A stretch of 41,950 nt of DNA from Hyphomicrobiales bacterium (GTDB taxonomy: Bacteria; Pseudomonadota; Alphaproteobacteria; Rhizobiales; Rhizobiaceae), in NCBI GenBank assembly GCA_017305925.1, contig JAFKJW010000193.1:1-41950 (forward strand), given 5' to 3'. Made by a program: the position numbers and the translations under genes. The notes under the pieces were generated by a model. It made no database searches, was not told the DNA's origin, and saw only the letters and a list, made by a program, of their open reading frames with translations. Positions 8,325 through 16,361 of this stretch are shown here, piece after piece (position 1 is the stretch's first letter; each line of letters opens with the position of its first letter).

Positions 8325-10661
8325 TCAGGCGGCTTCAGCCTTGCGGCGCAGCTGCCGCGCGGCGGCCACCATGTTGACGAGCGCCGGCCGCACCTCCTCC
8401 CATCTGCGGGTCTTCAGGCCGCAGTCGGGATTGACCCAGAGCTGGCCGTCGGACAGGCGCTGGCGGGCGAGCGACAGCAGGTCGGCCATTTCGGCGGTCT
8501 CCGGTACGCGCGGGGAATGAATGTCGTAGACGCCGGGGCCGATCTCGTTCGGATATTTGTAGTTTCTGAACGCATCGAGCAGCTCCATCCTCGATCGTGA
8601 CGTCTCGATCGAGATGACGTCGGCGTCCATCGCGGCGATCGCGTCGATGATATCGTTGAATTCCGAATAGCACATATGGGTGTGGATCTGGGTCGCGTCC
8701 GCGACGCCGCTCGAGCAGAGGCGGAAGCATTCCACCGCCCAGTCGAGATAGGCCTTCCAGTCTTTCCTGCGCAGCGGCAGGCCCTCGCGCAGCGCCGCCT
8801 CGTCGATCTGGATCATCTTTGCCCCGGTCTTTTCGAGATCGACGACCTCGTCGCGGATCGCCAGCGCGATCTGGCGGCAGACGGCGGATCGCGGCAGGTC
8901 GTCGCGCACGAAGGACCAGTTGAGGATCGTGACAGGCCCGGTCAGCATGCCCTTGACCGGCCTGTCCGTCAGCGACTGGGCATATTGCCACCAGCGCACC
9001 GTCATCGGGTTGGGCCGCGACACGTCGCCGTAGATGATCGGCGGGCGGACATAGCGCGAGCCGTAGCTCTGCACCCAGGCGTGCTGCGTGAAGGCGAAGC
9101 CGGAAAGCTGCTCGCCGAAATACTGCACCATGTCGTTGCGCTCGAACTCGCCATGCACCAACACGTCGAGACCGATCTCCTCCTGCCAGCGGATGGCGGC
9201 CTCGGTCTCCTTGCGCAGGAACGCCTCGTAGTCGATGTAGCTCAGTTCGCCTTTGGCATGACGCGCGCGTGCCTTGCGCACCTCGGCGGTCTGCGGGAAG
9301 GAGCCGATGGTCGTGGTCGGGAAGGGCGGCAGACCGAGCCGGGCGGCCTGGAGCCTGGAGCGTTCGGCAAAGGCGGTCCGTCGCTTCGTCATGCCGGCGC
9401 TGATGGCTGCGATCCGGCCCTCGACGAGCGGATCATGGACCTTTGCGGATGCTGCGCGGGCGGCGGCCGCCTCGGCCGAAGCCTCCAGCTCGGCGGCAAC
9501 CGAATCCCTGCCTTCCGACAGGGCCCGGGCCAGCACGACAAGTTCGTCGGTCTTCTGCGCCGCGAAGGCGAGCCAAGACCTGACGTCCGTGTCGAGCGTC
9601 GTCTCCGTCTCCAGGTCGATCGGAACGTGCAGCAGCGAGCAGGACGGCGCGATCTCGATGCGATCCAGCGGCCAACCCGCGACGATAGGCTTGATCCGGT
9701 CGAGGATCGCCGGCAGGTTCGCACGCCAGACGTTGCGGCCGTCGACAAGGCCGAGCGACAGCACCAGGTCTTTCGGCGCGAGGCGGCCGACCGTTTCCAA
9801 TTGCTCGGGCGCCCGCACGAGATCGACATGCAGCCCCGCCACCGGCAACGACAGTGCCGTTTCGAGATTGTCTCCCAGCGCACCGAAATAGGTTGCGAGC
9901 ATGATCTTCAGCCCGGGCACGGCCTGCCTCAGCCGGTCATAGGCGAATTTGAACGCATCCCGTTCGTTCGGGATCAGGTCGAGCACCAGCGCCGGCTCGT
10001 CGATCTGCACCCAATCGGCGCCCGCGAGCTTCAGCCGATCGAGGAGTTCCTCATAGGCCGGAAGCAGGCGCGGCAGGAGCGCGAGCGGATTGAAGCCTTC
10101 CGAAGGCGACTTGGCCAGCTTCAGGAAGGTGACGGGTCCAAGGATGACCGGCCGCGTATGGATGCCATGCGCCCTCGCTTCGAGGAACTGGTCGACCGGC
10201 TTTGTGGAGGAGAGGGCGAACGCCTGATCGTCGGCAAGCTCCGGCACCATGTAGTGATAGTTGGTGTCGAACCACTTGGTCATCTCCAGCGCGGTGACGC
10301 CATGGCCATGGCCGACATGGCCGCAACCGGCGCCTGCTTCGCCCCGATTGCCGCGCGCCATGGCGAAATAGGCGTCGAGCGAGACTTCGCCGCCTTGCCA
10401 CCCGTAGCGGGCCGGAACGGCGCCGACCATGACGGCGGTGTCGAGCACATGATCGTAGAGCGAGAAATCGTTTGACGGAATCCTGGTCACGCCGCGTTCG
10501 GCCTGCTCCTTCCAGCCGGCAATGCGCAGCGTTTTTGCCGTTTCGAGTAGGTCGGCGGCGGTCGACTTTCCGGACCAATAGGATTCGAGCGCGAATTTGA
10601 GTTCGCGACGGCGGCCGATCCTGGGCACGCCGAGCGTTGCGATGGATATTCTGGAAGGCAT
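8325..10661 (-). CDS. metE: Cobalamin-independent methionine synthase MetE
   Basis: Transfers the methyl group of 5-methyltetrahydropteroyltri-glutamate to homocysteine, making methionine without vitamin B12. The 778 residues match the two-barrel MetE length. The N-terminus reads MPSRISIATLGVPRIGRRRE. The C-terminal barrel has the zinc ligands in HTHMCYSEF and NPDCGLKTRRW. The frame stays open another 29 codons upstream, but the ATG at 10661 gives the family N-terminus and has a GGGGTG ribosome-binding site. That site is itself inside a hairpin below the cobalamin riboswitch. The presence of metE under such control implies a second, B12-dependent MetH in the genome. Confidence 0.97.
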   Translation of the reverse strand: MPSRISIATLGVPRIGRRRELKFALESYWSGKSTAADLLETAKTLRIAGWKEQAERGVTRIPSNDFSLYDHVLDTAVMVGAVPARYGWQGGEVSLDAYFAMARGNRGEAGAGCGHVGHGHGVTALEMTKWFDTNYHYMVPELADDQAFALSSTKPVDQFLEARAHGIHTRPVILGPVTFLKLAKSPSEGFNPLALLPRLLPAYEELLDRLKLAGADWVQIDEPALVLDLIPNERDAFKFAYDRLRQAVPGLKIMLATYFGALGDNLETALSLPVAGLHVDLVRAPEQLETVGRLAPKDLVLSLGLVDGRNVWRANLPAILDRIKPIVAGWPLDRIEIAPSCSLLHVPIDLETETTLDTDVRSWLAFAAQKTDELVVLARALSEGRDSVAAELEASAEAAAARAASAKVHDPLVEGRIAAISAGMTKRRTAFAERSRLQAARLGLPPFPTTTIGSFPQTAEVRKARARHAKGELSYIDYEAFLRKETEAAIRWQEEIGLDVLVHGEFERNDMVQYFGEQLSGFAFTQHAWVQSYGSRYVRPPIIYGDVSRPNPMTVRWWQYAQSLTDRPVKGMLTGPVTILNWSFVRDDLPRSAVCRQIALAIRDEVVDLEKTGAKMIQIDEAALREGLPLRRKDWKAYLDWAVECFRLCSSGVADATQIHTHMCYSEFNDIIDAIAAMDADVISIETSRSRMELLDAFRNYKYPNEIGPGVYDIHSPRVPETAEMADLLSLARQRLSDGQLWVNPDCGLKTRRWEEVRPALVNMVAAARQLRRKAEAA

Positions 10662-10662
10662 A

Positions 10663-10690
10663 TGACACCCCGATATGGCTATGGCGGGGT
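10663..10690 (-). promoter_or_regulatory. Hairpin hiding the metE ribosome-binding site
   Basis: Read on the minus strand, ACCCCG (10690-10685) can pair with CGGGGT (10672-10667). The second arm is the metE Shine-Dalgarno, a few bases before ATG 10661. This is the probable expression platform: with ligand bound upstream, the site would be sequestered and translation blocked. Confidence 0.55.
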
Positions 10691-10779
10691 ATTTTTTGAG
10701 GCGCGAGGCGAGCGGATTCCTGCACGGATCGGCTCCCCGGCGACACAACAGGACACCCCGCCCGTGGACGTTGTCTGTC

Positions 10780-10955
10780 AGGGCAGGTCTCCTGGCTCGC
10801 GGGTCGTCGCTTCAATCCGTCTTCCCAAGGCTGTCGCCTCAGTGACGTTGTGGATTGCGGCTCGCCGCTTACAGTTGCGGGGGCAGCGCCGGCTTCACAC
10901 CGGCTTCCCTCTTAGCCTCGAGGTCGCGAACGCCCTCGAGGAACCGTGACGATTC
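10780..10955 (-). promoter_or_regulatory. Cobalamin (B12) riboswitch upstream of metE
   Basis: On the minus strand the conserved core of the adenosylcobalamin riboswitch is readable in order: GGGAAGCCGGTG, then GCGCTGCCCCCGCAACTGTA, then a B12-box-like CACTG near 10840, and the 3' closing segment GAGCCAGGAGACCTGCC. About 120 bases separate the 3' end from the metE ATG. Known logic: with B12 plentiful, MetH suffices and metE is turned off. Boundaries are approximate by 10 bases. Confidence 0.95.
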
Positions 10956-10979
10956 CAGTCGACATCAATGCGCGGCGGA

Positions 10980-10985
10980 TGTCAA
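10980..10985 (-). promoter_or_regulatory. Possible -35 box of the metE promoter
   Basis: TTGACA on the minus strand, about 30 bases before the riboswitch core. At 17 bases spacing the -10 would be TCGACT, a poor match, so only the -35 is supported. Confidence 0.4.
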
Positions 10986-10989
10986 GAAC

Positions 10990-11011
10990 GACATAAAGAA
11001 ATGTTTATGTC
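10990..11011. promoter_or_regulatory. Perfect AT-rich palindrome upstream of the metE -35
   Basis: GACATAAA and TTTATGTC form a perfect 8-bp inverted repeat around GAAATG, ending five bases from the putative -35 of metE. The AT-richness in a ~62% GC genome and the position suggest an operator for a dimeric regulator. It could instead belong to the end of icd, whose stop is 30 bases away, but no U-tract follows. Confidence 0.5.
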
Positions 11012-11040
11012 TTTCTGTCGCTTGCCGAATAGCAGTGTCG

Positions 11041-12252
11041 TCAGGCCATGGCCTTGCGGAGGTTCTCGTCGATCTTGTCGAGGAAGCCGGTGGTGGAGAG
11101 CCACGGCTGGTCGGGCCCGATCAGCAACGAAAGATCCTTGGTCATGAATCCGGATTCGACGGTCTGGATGCAAACCTTTTCAAGGGTTTCTGCGAATTTC
11201 TTCAAGTCGGCGTTGTCGTCCAGCTTGGCGCGGTGCGCGAGACCGCGGGTCCAGGCGAAGATCGAGGCGATCGAGTTGGTCGAGGTCTCCTCGCCCTTCT
11301 GGTGCTGGCGGTAGTGGCGCGTGACGGTGCCGTGAGCGGCTTCGGCCTCGACGGTCTTGCCGTCCGGCGTCATCAGCACCGAGGTCATCAGGCCGAGCGA
11401 GCCGAAGCCCTGCGCCACCGTGTCGGACTGCACGTCGCCGTCGTAGTTCTTGCAGGCCCAGACATAGCCGCCGGACCATTTCAGCGCCGAGGCCACCATG
11501 TCGTCGATCAGCCGGTGCTCGTACCAGATCTTGTTGGCCTTGAAAGCCTCCTCGAACTCGGCCTCGTAGACCTCCTGGAAGATATCCTTGAAGCGGCCGT
11601 CATAGGCCTTGAGAATGGTGTTCTTGGTGGAGAGGTAGACCGGATAGCCGCGCAGCAGGCCGTAATTCATGGAGGCGCGGGCGAATTCGCGGATCGATTC
11701 GTCGAGATTGTACATCGCCATGGCGACGCCGGCGCCCGGCGCGTCGTACACCTCGTGCTCGATCACCTTGCCGTCCTCCCCGACGAACCTGATCGAAAGC
11801 TTGCCCTTGCCGGGGAAGGTAAAGTCGGTCGCCTTGTACTGGTCGCCGAAGGCATGGCGGCCGACGATGATGGGCTGCGTCCAGCCCGGAACGAGGCGCG
11901 GCACGTTCTTCATGATGATCGGCTCGCGGAAGATGACGCCGCCCAGGATGTTGCGGATCGTGCCGTTGGGGCTCTTCCACATCTTCTTGAGGCTGAATTC
12001 CTTCACGCGTGCCTCGTCCGGCGTGATGGTCGCGCATTTCACGCCGACGCCGTGCTTCTTGATCGCGTTCGCCGCGTCGATCGTCACCTGGTCGTTGGTC
12101 GCGTCGCGGTGCTCGATGCCGAGGTCGTAATAGTCGAGATCGATGTCCAGATAGGGATGGATCAGCTTGTCCTTGATGAAATGCCAGATGATGCGCGTCA
12201 TCTCGTCGCCGTCGAGCTCGACAACGGGATTCGCAACCTTGATCTTCGCCAT
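11041..12252 (-). CDS. icd: NADP-dependent isocitrate dehydrogenase
   Basis: Oxidatively decarboxylates isocitrate to 2-oxoglutarate in the TCA cycle and yields NADPH. The 403 residues start [20 protein letters not shown], which is the monophyletic eukaryote-like/alphaproteobacterial dimeric IDH type and not the E. coli Icd type. Also seen: [12 protein letters not shown] (substrate serine loop), the dimer-interface Y/K/D cluster, and [16 protein letters not shown] for the NADP adenosine phosphate. ATG 12252 has GAGG eight bases upstream; the open frame before it is not coding. The C-terminus ends at the edge of the metE regulatory gap. Confidence 0.97.
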   Translation of the reverse strand: MAKIKVANPVVELDGDEMTRIIWHFIKDKLIHPYLDIDLDYYDLGIEHRDATNDQVTIDAANAIKKHGVGVKCATITPDEARVKEFSLKKMWKSPNGTIRNILGGVIFREPIIMKNVPRLVPGWTQPIIVGRHAFGDQYKATDFTFPGKGKLSIRFVGEDGKVIEHEVYDAPGAGVAMAMYNLDESIREFARASMNYGLLRGYPVYLSTKNTILKAYDGRFKDIFQEVYEAEFEEAFKANKIWYEHRLIDDMVASALKWSGGYVWACKNYDGDVQSDTVAQGFGSLGLMTSVLMTPDGKTVEAEAAHGTVTRHYRQHQKGEETSTNSIASIFAWTRGLAHRAKLDDNADLKKFAETLEKVCIQTVESGFMTKDLSLLIGPDQPWLSTTGFLDKIDENLRKAMA

Positions 12253-12412
12253 GGAAAAGCCTCGTCGGGAAATGGGTCCGGCAGGACCGTCTGGAAACGC
12301 AGGATAGGTGCAGGGGGCTATAGCAAAGCGGTTCTGGCCGCGCAAACGGTGGCGACGCGCAACCGGTTCAGCCTACGCTGCGGGGTTTCGTCCCGATCGG
12401 CGGGCTGCATGC

Positions 12413-12946
12413 TCAAGGCGTATAGAGGCCGGGATCGTCATTGTCGTTCGCGGCATCCGCAGGCTTCGAGTTGTCCGCCGGAAGGTCGCCGGACTGCGCC
12501 TTCAGCGCTTCGGTGAGCTCCTTGTCCTCATCGCCGCCTGCATGGAGCATGGCGCCGATCACGGTGTCGAAGGAGACGCCGAGCTTGTCGAGGCCGAGTT
12601 CATTGCCGAAGGCGACGAGGGCACCGGCACCCTGGGTACGCTTCACCTCCGCGATCGCCTCCTTGACGGCTTTGCCGTAGTCCGAGAGAGAATCGTAGGC
12701 GTGCATGTCCAGGCCGAATGCTTTTCCGACGCGCTCGTAGAGGTCGATCTTCATCTTGGCGACGTCGGTGGCACCAACCGCGAAGAGATCGCCCTGCGTC
12801 TTTGGAGCCGTCGCGCGCGGTGAAGCGAGGGATTGGCCCGAGGCGATGGCCGCAAGATCAGGGGCACCGGCCGCGGTGCGAGGTCGGGATGCGAAATCGT
12901 TCCGGAAAAGCAGAGCGACCGAAGTCTGATCGATCCTCATCGGCAT
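12413..12946 (-). CDS. Conserved protein of unknown function, Ala/Asp-rich
   Basis: I do not recognise this protein. From ATG 12946 it has 177 residues (MPMRIDQTSVALLFRNDF); a second ATG two codons on is equally possible, and GGGAAG lies just upstream of both. The middle third is predicted helical (VAKMKIDLYERVGKAFGLDMHAYDSLSDYGKAVKEAIAEVK), and the end is a low-complexity acidic tail (ADAANDNDDPGLYTP). No signal peptide or membrane segment. It is divergent from the tRNA methyltransferase gene that starts about 160 bases away. A surface or phage-like structural role is not supported; function unknown. Confidence 0.7.
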   Translation of the reverse strand: MPMRIDQTSVALLFRNDFASRPRTAAGAPDLAAIASGQSLASPRATAPKTQGDLFAVGATDVAKMKIDLYERVGKAFGLDMHAYDSLSDYGKAVKEAIAEVKRTQGAGALVAFGNELGLDKLGVSFDTVIGAMLHAGGDEDKELTEALKAQSGDLPADNSKPADAANDNDDPGLYTP

Positions 12947-13108
12947 GAACTTCCCTATGCGGCACGGAGGCCCGGTAAAATCATGCCGGCGGCGCGCTAA
13001 GAAAGCGTGAACCATTGCTGCCCGCGGACGGGGAATGTGTTGCCCGCTTCAATTCCAGCCTGCGATATGGCACTGACCCGCACGGGAAGAATATCCGGAC
13101 GCCGACCC

Positions 13109-13948
13109 ATGGAAGCAGACGACAGCGTGCACGAGACGACGACCGGCGGACCGGCGATCGTCCTCGTCGAGCCGCAACTCGGCGAGAACATCGGCATGGT
13201 CGCCCGCGCCATGGCCAATTTCGGCCTGTCGGAACTCAGGCTGGTCAATCCGCGTGACGGCTGGCCGAACGAGAAGGCGAGGGCGGCCGCCAGCCGCGCC
13301 GACCATGTGATCGACGAGGCGGCGCTTTTCCCGGATCTCCCCTCGGCGATCGCCGATCTCAGTTTCGTGCTGGCGACGACGGCGCGCGAGCGCGACAATT
13401 TCAAGCCGGTGCACGGACCCGTCGAAGCGGGCAGGGAGTTGCGCAGGCGCTGTCGAACGGGCGAGCGCACCGGATTGCTCTTCGGCCGCGAGAAATTCGG
13501 CCTTTTCAACGAGGAGGTCGGGCTGGCCGACGCGATCGTCACCTTTCCGGTCAATCCGGCGTTTTCATCCCTCAACATCGCACAGGCCGTGCTGCTGATG
13601 TCCTACGAGTGGATGAAGTCGGGGCTGGAGCGCGAGACCGACACGGCTTTCGCCAGCCCGGAATTCACCGCGGCGCCGAAGGCGCGGCTGCAAAGCCTGT
13701 TCGACCATCTGGAGACGGCGCTGGACGCGCGCGGCTATTTCCGGCCGAAGGCGAAGAAGCCGAAGATGATCGACAATCTGCGCGCGGTGCTGACGCGTCC
13801 CGGCTTTTCCGAGCCGGAGCTCAACGTCCTGCACGGCATCATCGCCTCGCTCGACCGTTTTTCGCCGCTCCTGCCGAAGGGGCAGGGCTCGCCGCAGGAC
13901 GACCCACGGCGCAGGCCGGCCGGGACGAGCGAAACCGGCGAAGGCTGA
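13109..13948 (+). CDS. trmJ: tRNA 2'-O-methyltransferase, SPOUT family (TrmJ type)
   Basis: Methylates the ribose of residue 32 in certain tRNAs in TrmJ enzymes. The SPOUT knot motifs are visible: [23 protein letters not shown] (in two parts), ATTARERD, and the cofactor-binding [14 protein letters not shown] followed by [14 protein letters not shown]. From ATG 13109 there are 279 residues; upstream in-frame ATGs at 13007 and 13067 would add residues with no family character. A helical C-terminal extension follows, as in rhizobial relatives. It ends 4 bases before murI, so the two genes are probably co-transcribed. Confidence 0.88.
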   Translation: MEADDSVHETTTGGPAIVLVEPQLGENIGMVARAMANFGLSELRLVNPRDGWPNEKARAAASRADHVIDEAALFPDLPSAIADLSFVLATTARERDNFKPVHGPVEAGRELRRRCRTGERTGLLFGREKFGLFNEEVGLADAIVTFPVNPAFSSLNIAQAVLLMSYEWMKSGLERETDTAFASPEFTAAPKARLQSLFDHLETALDARGYFRPKAKKPKMIDNLRAVLTRPGFSEPELNVLHGIIASLDRFSPLLPKGQGSPQDDPRRRPAGTSETGEG

Positions 13949-13952
13949 GAAG

Positions 13953-14762
13953 ATGAAACGGACCGAAACCTCCGCCCCGATCCTGATGTTCGATTCCGGC
14001 ATCGGCGGGCTCACCGTGCTGCGCGAGGCGCGCGTGCTGATGCCGGATCGCCGCTTCGTCTACGTGGCCGACGACGCGGCCTTTCCTTACGGCGATTGGG
14101 AGGAGCCCGAGCTCAACGCCAGGATCGTCGGCCTTTTCGGCGAGCTGCTGGAGCGCTTCCGGCCCGAGATCGCCGTCATTCCGTGCAACACGGCCTCGAC
14201 GCTGTCGCTGGCCAGCCTGCGGGCCGCCTATCCGCGCACGCCGTTCGTCGGCACCGTTCCCGCCGTCAAGCCGGCGGCGGAGCGCACGCGCTCCGGACTG
14301 GTTTCCGTGCTCGCCACGCCGGGCACGGTGAAGCGCCAGTATACGCGCGACCTGATCGCGCAATGGGCGCAGAAATGCCATGTGCGGCTGGTCGGCTCGA
14401 CGCAGCTCGCGCGGCTCGCCGAGACCTATATGCGGCATGGCTTCGTCGACGAGGAGGCGGTGCGCGCAGAAATCGCCCCTTGCTTCATCGAGCAGGACGG
14501 ACGGCGCACCGACATCGTGGTGCTCGCCTGCACCCACTACCCCTTCCTGGCCAACCGCATGCGCAAGACCGCGCCATGGCCCGTCGACTGGCTCGACCCG
14601 GCCGAAGCCATCGCCCGCCGTGCGCTGTCGCTGCTGGCGCCTTCCGCGGCGCATGGAGATACCCGGACGGAACCGCGCGATCTGGCGGTGTTCACTTCCG
14701 GAAAAGCCGACTTCGCGACGCGCCGGCTGATGCAGGGATTCGGTCTCAGCCTGGAGGAATAG
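13953..14762 (+). CDS. murI: Glutamate racemase
   Basis: Makes D-glutamate for peptidoglycan by two-base proton transfer. The 269 residues contain [11 protein letters not shown] at the N-terminus and the two catalytic cysteines, Cys78 in IPCNTAST and Cys193 in ACTHYPFL. It starts 4 bases after the stop of the tRNA methyltransferase gene. Length and motifs are complete, so it should be functional. No neighbouring aspartate-racemase features are seen. Confidence 0.96.
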   Translation: MKRTETSAPILMFDSGIGGLTVLREARVLMPDRRFVYVADDAAFPYGDWEEPELNARIVGLFGELLERFRPEIAVIPCNTASTLSLASLRAAYPRTPFVGTVPAVKPAAERTRSGLVSVLATPGTVKRQYTRDLIAQWAQKCHVRLVGSTQLARLAETYMRHGFVDEEAVRAEIAPCFIEQDGRRTDIVVLACTHYPFLANRMRKTAPWPVDWLDPAEAIARRALSLLAPSAAHGDTRTEPRDLAVFTSGKADFATRRLMQGFGLSLEE

Positions 14763-14833
14763 GCGGCCGGCCCGGCGGAACCGCGCCTGGGACACGGGCG
14801 TTTCGCTTTCCATCAACATGGAAGGCAACAAAA

Positions 14834-15028
14834 ATGCCTGCACGATCGAAAGCGCAACAAAAGGCCGCCGGAGCGGCTCTTTCCGCCAAGCGCGGGGAAA
14901 CCAAGCGGAACGAGCTCAAGGGCGCGTCGCGGGAGATGTTCGATTCCATGAGCGAAAAGCAGCTGGAGGAGTTCGCCGAGACGAAGCGCAAGGGCTTGCC
15001 CGAGCACAAGACGGACCGGAAGGGCTGA
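14834..15028 (+). CDS. DUF3008-like small basic protein
   Basis: 64 residues, MPARSKAQQKAAGAAL..., rich in Lys, Ala, Glu and Ser. It resembles the DUF3008 family of short proteins common in proteobacteria, whose function is unknown. GGAAGG lies 8 bases before ATG 14834, and the frame is open far upstream only as a shadow of murI. No membrane segment. The pattern KQLEEFAETKRKGLPEHK suggests helical structure. Recognition is from memory of the family pattern. Confidence 0.8.
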   Translation: MPARSKAQQKAAGAALSAKRGETKRNELKGASREMFDSMSEKQLEEFAETKRKGLPEHKTDRKG

Positions 15029-15123
15029 AGACCGGACTTACCGTACCGTGCAAGCGGCGGCGCGCCTGCGAATCCGGATGCAGCGCCGTTTTGCGCGGTT
15101 GCTTTTAAAACGCATATCGGCAC

Positions 15124-15153
15124 TTGACATTTGGAACAAATAAGGAACATAAT
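15124..15153 (+). promoter_or_regulatory. Sigma70-type promoter containing a LexA (SOS) box
   Basis: TTGACA (15124-15129) and CATAAT (15148-15153) are separated by 18 bases. Inside this span is GAAC-AAATAAG-GAAC (15134-15148), an exact match to the alphaproteobacterial LexA direct repeat GAAC-N7-GAAC (the reverse of GTTC-N7-GTTC). The second half overlaps the first base of the -10, so bound LexA would block RNA polymerase. It drives the 28-codon ORF at 15186. Confidence 0.8.
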
Positions 15154-15185
15154 AAAAACATATTAAAAACTTGGAGAATGCGACA

Positions 15186-15272
15186 ATGCAGGACATGCTT
15201 CAGGACATCATCTCCATGGTCTGCATGGGCACGTTTCTCGTGACGGCGGCGATGCTGATCGGCGCTTTCTAG
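15186..15272 (+). CDS. 28-residue hydrophobic peptide under SOS control (SidA-like candidate)
   Basis: Small ORF (MQDMLQDIISMVC... ending LVTAAMLIGAF). Residues 1-7 are polar and acidic; residues 8-28 form one continuous hydrophobic segment of the length of a membrane helix. GGAG stands 9 bases before the ATG, and about 30 bases upstream is a good promoter with a consensus LexA box. There is no other gene for this promoter to drive before lipB, which faces the other way. In Caulobacter the SOS-induced SidA, 29 residues with one membrane helix, blocks division at FtsW/FtsN. Size, topology and regulation match that idea; sequence homology to SidA is not claimed. Function is inference. Confidence 0.65.
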   Translation: MQDMLQDIISMVCMGTFLVTAAMLIGAF

Positions 15273-15291
15273 GCAAAAGTTTTGCCACTCT

Positions 15292-16035
15292 TCAGGCCGC
15301 CGGTTGCCGGGATGCCTCCCGTTCCGTCGCGACCGGCCCGAAGACCTGTTCGAACGCGGCCCTTAGTGCGCTGTCCAGGTCGTGGATGGTGACGGGCAGG
15401 CCGAGATCGACGAGGCTGGTGACGCCGCGGTCTGCGATGCCGCAGGGCACGATCCCGCCGAAATGGCTGAGATCGGGCTCGACATTGATGGCGATGCCGT
15501 GAAAACTCACCCAGCGGCGCAGGCGGATGCCGATGGCGGCGATCTTGTCCTCCGCGGGCGTGCCGTCGGGCAGGGGCGGCCGGTCCGGCCTCGCCACCCA
15601 CACGCCGACCCTGTCCTCGCGCCGCTCGCCGCGGACGTTGAAGGCAGCAAGCGTCCGGATGATCCACGTCTCGAGCGCGGCGACGAAGGCGCGGACGTCC
15701 TCGCGGCGGCGCTTGAGGTCCAGCATCACATAGGCGACCCGCTGGCCCGGCCCGTGATAGGTGTATTCCCCGCCGCGGCCGGTCTCGAAGACGGGGAAGC
15801 GGGCAGGAGCCAGAAGATCGGTGCTCCTGGCGCTCGTGCCCGCCGTGTAGAGCGGCGGATGCTCGACGAGCCATATGAGTTCGGCCGCGTGGCCCGCGCG
15901 GATCGCCGCCGCGCGCTCCTCCATGAAAGTCACGGCACCGGGGTATTCCGTCAATCCCGGCTCGGTCCGCCATTCGACGGCCGGCGAGCCCGGAAGCGGC
16001 AGGAAGGTGGCTGAAAGGTCGTCGCGCAGGGACAT
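15292..16035 (-). CDS. lipB: Octanoyl-[ACP]:protein N-octanoyltransferase
   Basis: Transfers octanoyl groups from acyl carrier protein to lipoyl domains, the first step of lipoate synthesis. The 247 residues from ATG 16035 ([11 protein letters not shown]) carry [27 protein letters not shown], Lys164 (EDKIAAIGI) and the acyl-thioester Cys198 (GIVPCGI). An ATG 12 codons upstream (16071) is possible but lacks a ribosome-binding site. It converges with the SOS peptide ORF, with only 19 bases between their stops. Confidence 0.95.
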   Translation of the reverse strand: MSLRDDLSATFLPLPGSPAVEWRTEPGLTEYPGAVTFMEERAAAIRAGHAAELIWLVEHPPLYTAGTSARSTDLLAPARFPVFETGRGGEYTYHGPGQRVAYVMLDLKRRREDVRAFVAALETWIIRTLAAFNVRGERREDRVGVWVARPDRPPLPDGTPAEDKIAAIGIRLRRWVSFHGIAINVEPDLSHFGGIVPCGIADRGVTSLVDLGLPVTIHDLDSALRAAFEQVFGPVATEREASRQPAA

Positions 16036-16201
16036 GATGGCTGCCGTCCATATAGGATGCGCCACTTGCATCGGTCCAGTGGCCCGGCATGGCCGCCAGG
16101 CGTGGCGTGCGCGGCCAATTTATGCGGTGCGGCGCCCTTGTTTCCGTGAAACTGTTTTGCTACATGCCGCGGGCCGGTCGAACCCGGCCCTTTCATGACG
16201 T

Positions 16202-16286
16202 GCGGTCGTGGCGGAATTGGTAGACGCGCAGCGTTGAGGTCGCTGTGGGGCAACCCGTGGAAGTTCGAGTCTTCTCGACCGCACCA
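16202..16286 (+). tRNA. tRNA-Leu (GAG anticodon)
   Basis: 85 bases including an encoded CCA. The acceptor stem pairs GCGGTCG (16202-16208) with CGACCGC (16276-16282), discriminator A then CCA. The anticodon stem CAGCG/CGCTG holds the loop TTGAGGT, giving anticodon GAG. A long variable arm and GTTCGAGTC in the T arm confirm a class II leucine tRNA. The prophage integrase starts the foreign DNA directly downstream. Confidence 0.97.
16263..16286 (+). other. Probable prophage attachment site (attL core) in the tRNA 3' end
   Basis: Tyrosine integrases beside a tRNA normally recombine in the T arm and 3' acceptor end, which is restored by the phage copy. The integrase stop is 56 bases from the tRNA end. 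The matching attR copy of this segment is not in the window, so the core length is a guess. Confidence 0.55.
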
Positions 16287-16332
16287 TTCACTTTTTGGAA
16301 AACCTTATTTTCTGCGGCTTTGCTGGCTGATG

Positions 16333-16361
16333 TGTCCCACGTCAAGACCATGCGTGGGACA
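16333..16361. other. Inverted repeat at the integrase 3' end
   Basis: TGTCCCACG and CGTGGGACA form a perfect 9-bp stem around 11 bases, spanning the integrase stop codon and lying 47 bases from the tRNA end. No U-tract follows on the minus strand. It may be a transcription stop or part of the integrase-binding arm sites. Confidence 0.4.

Noticed and set aside
8676-10475. 599-codon + strand frame within metE
   Set aside because: Antisense shadow of MetE, whose zinc ligands and both barrels are intact on the minus strand.
15272-15286. GGCAAAAGTTTTGCC dyad between the SOS peptide and lipB stops, considered as a terminator
   Set aside because: The stem leaves no room for a normal loop (5 bp at most with a 5-base loop) and no T-run follows outside it. 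It could be a weak bidirectional stop but is not supported.
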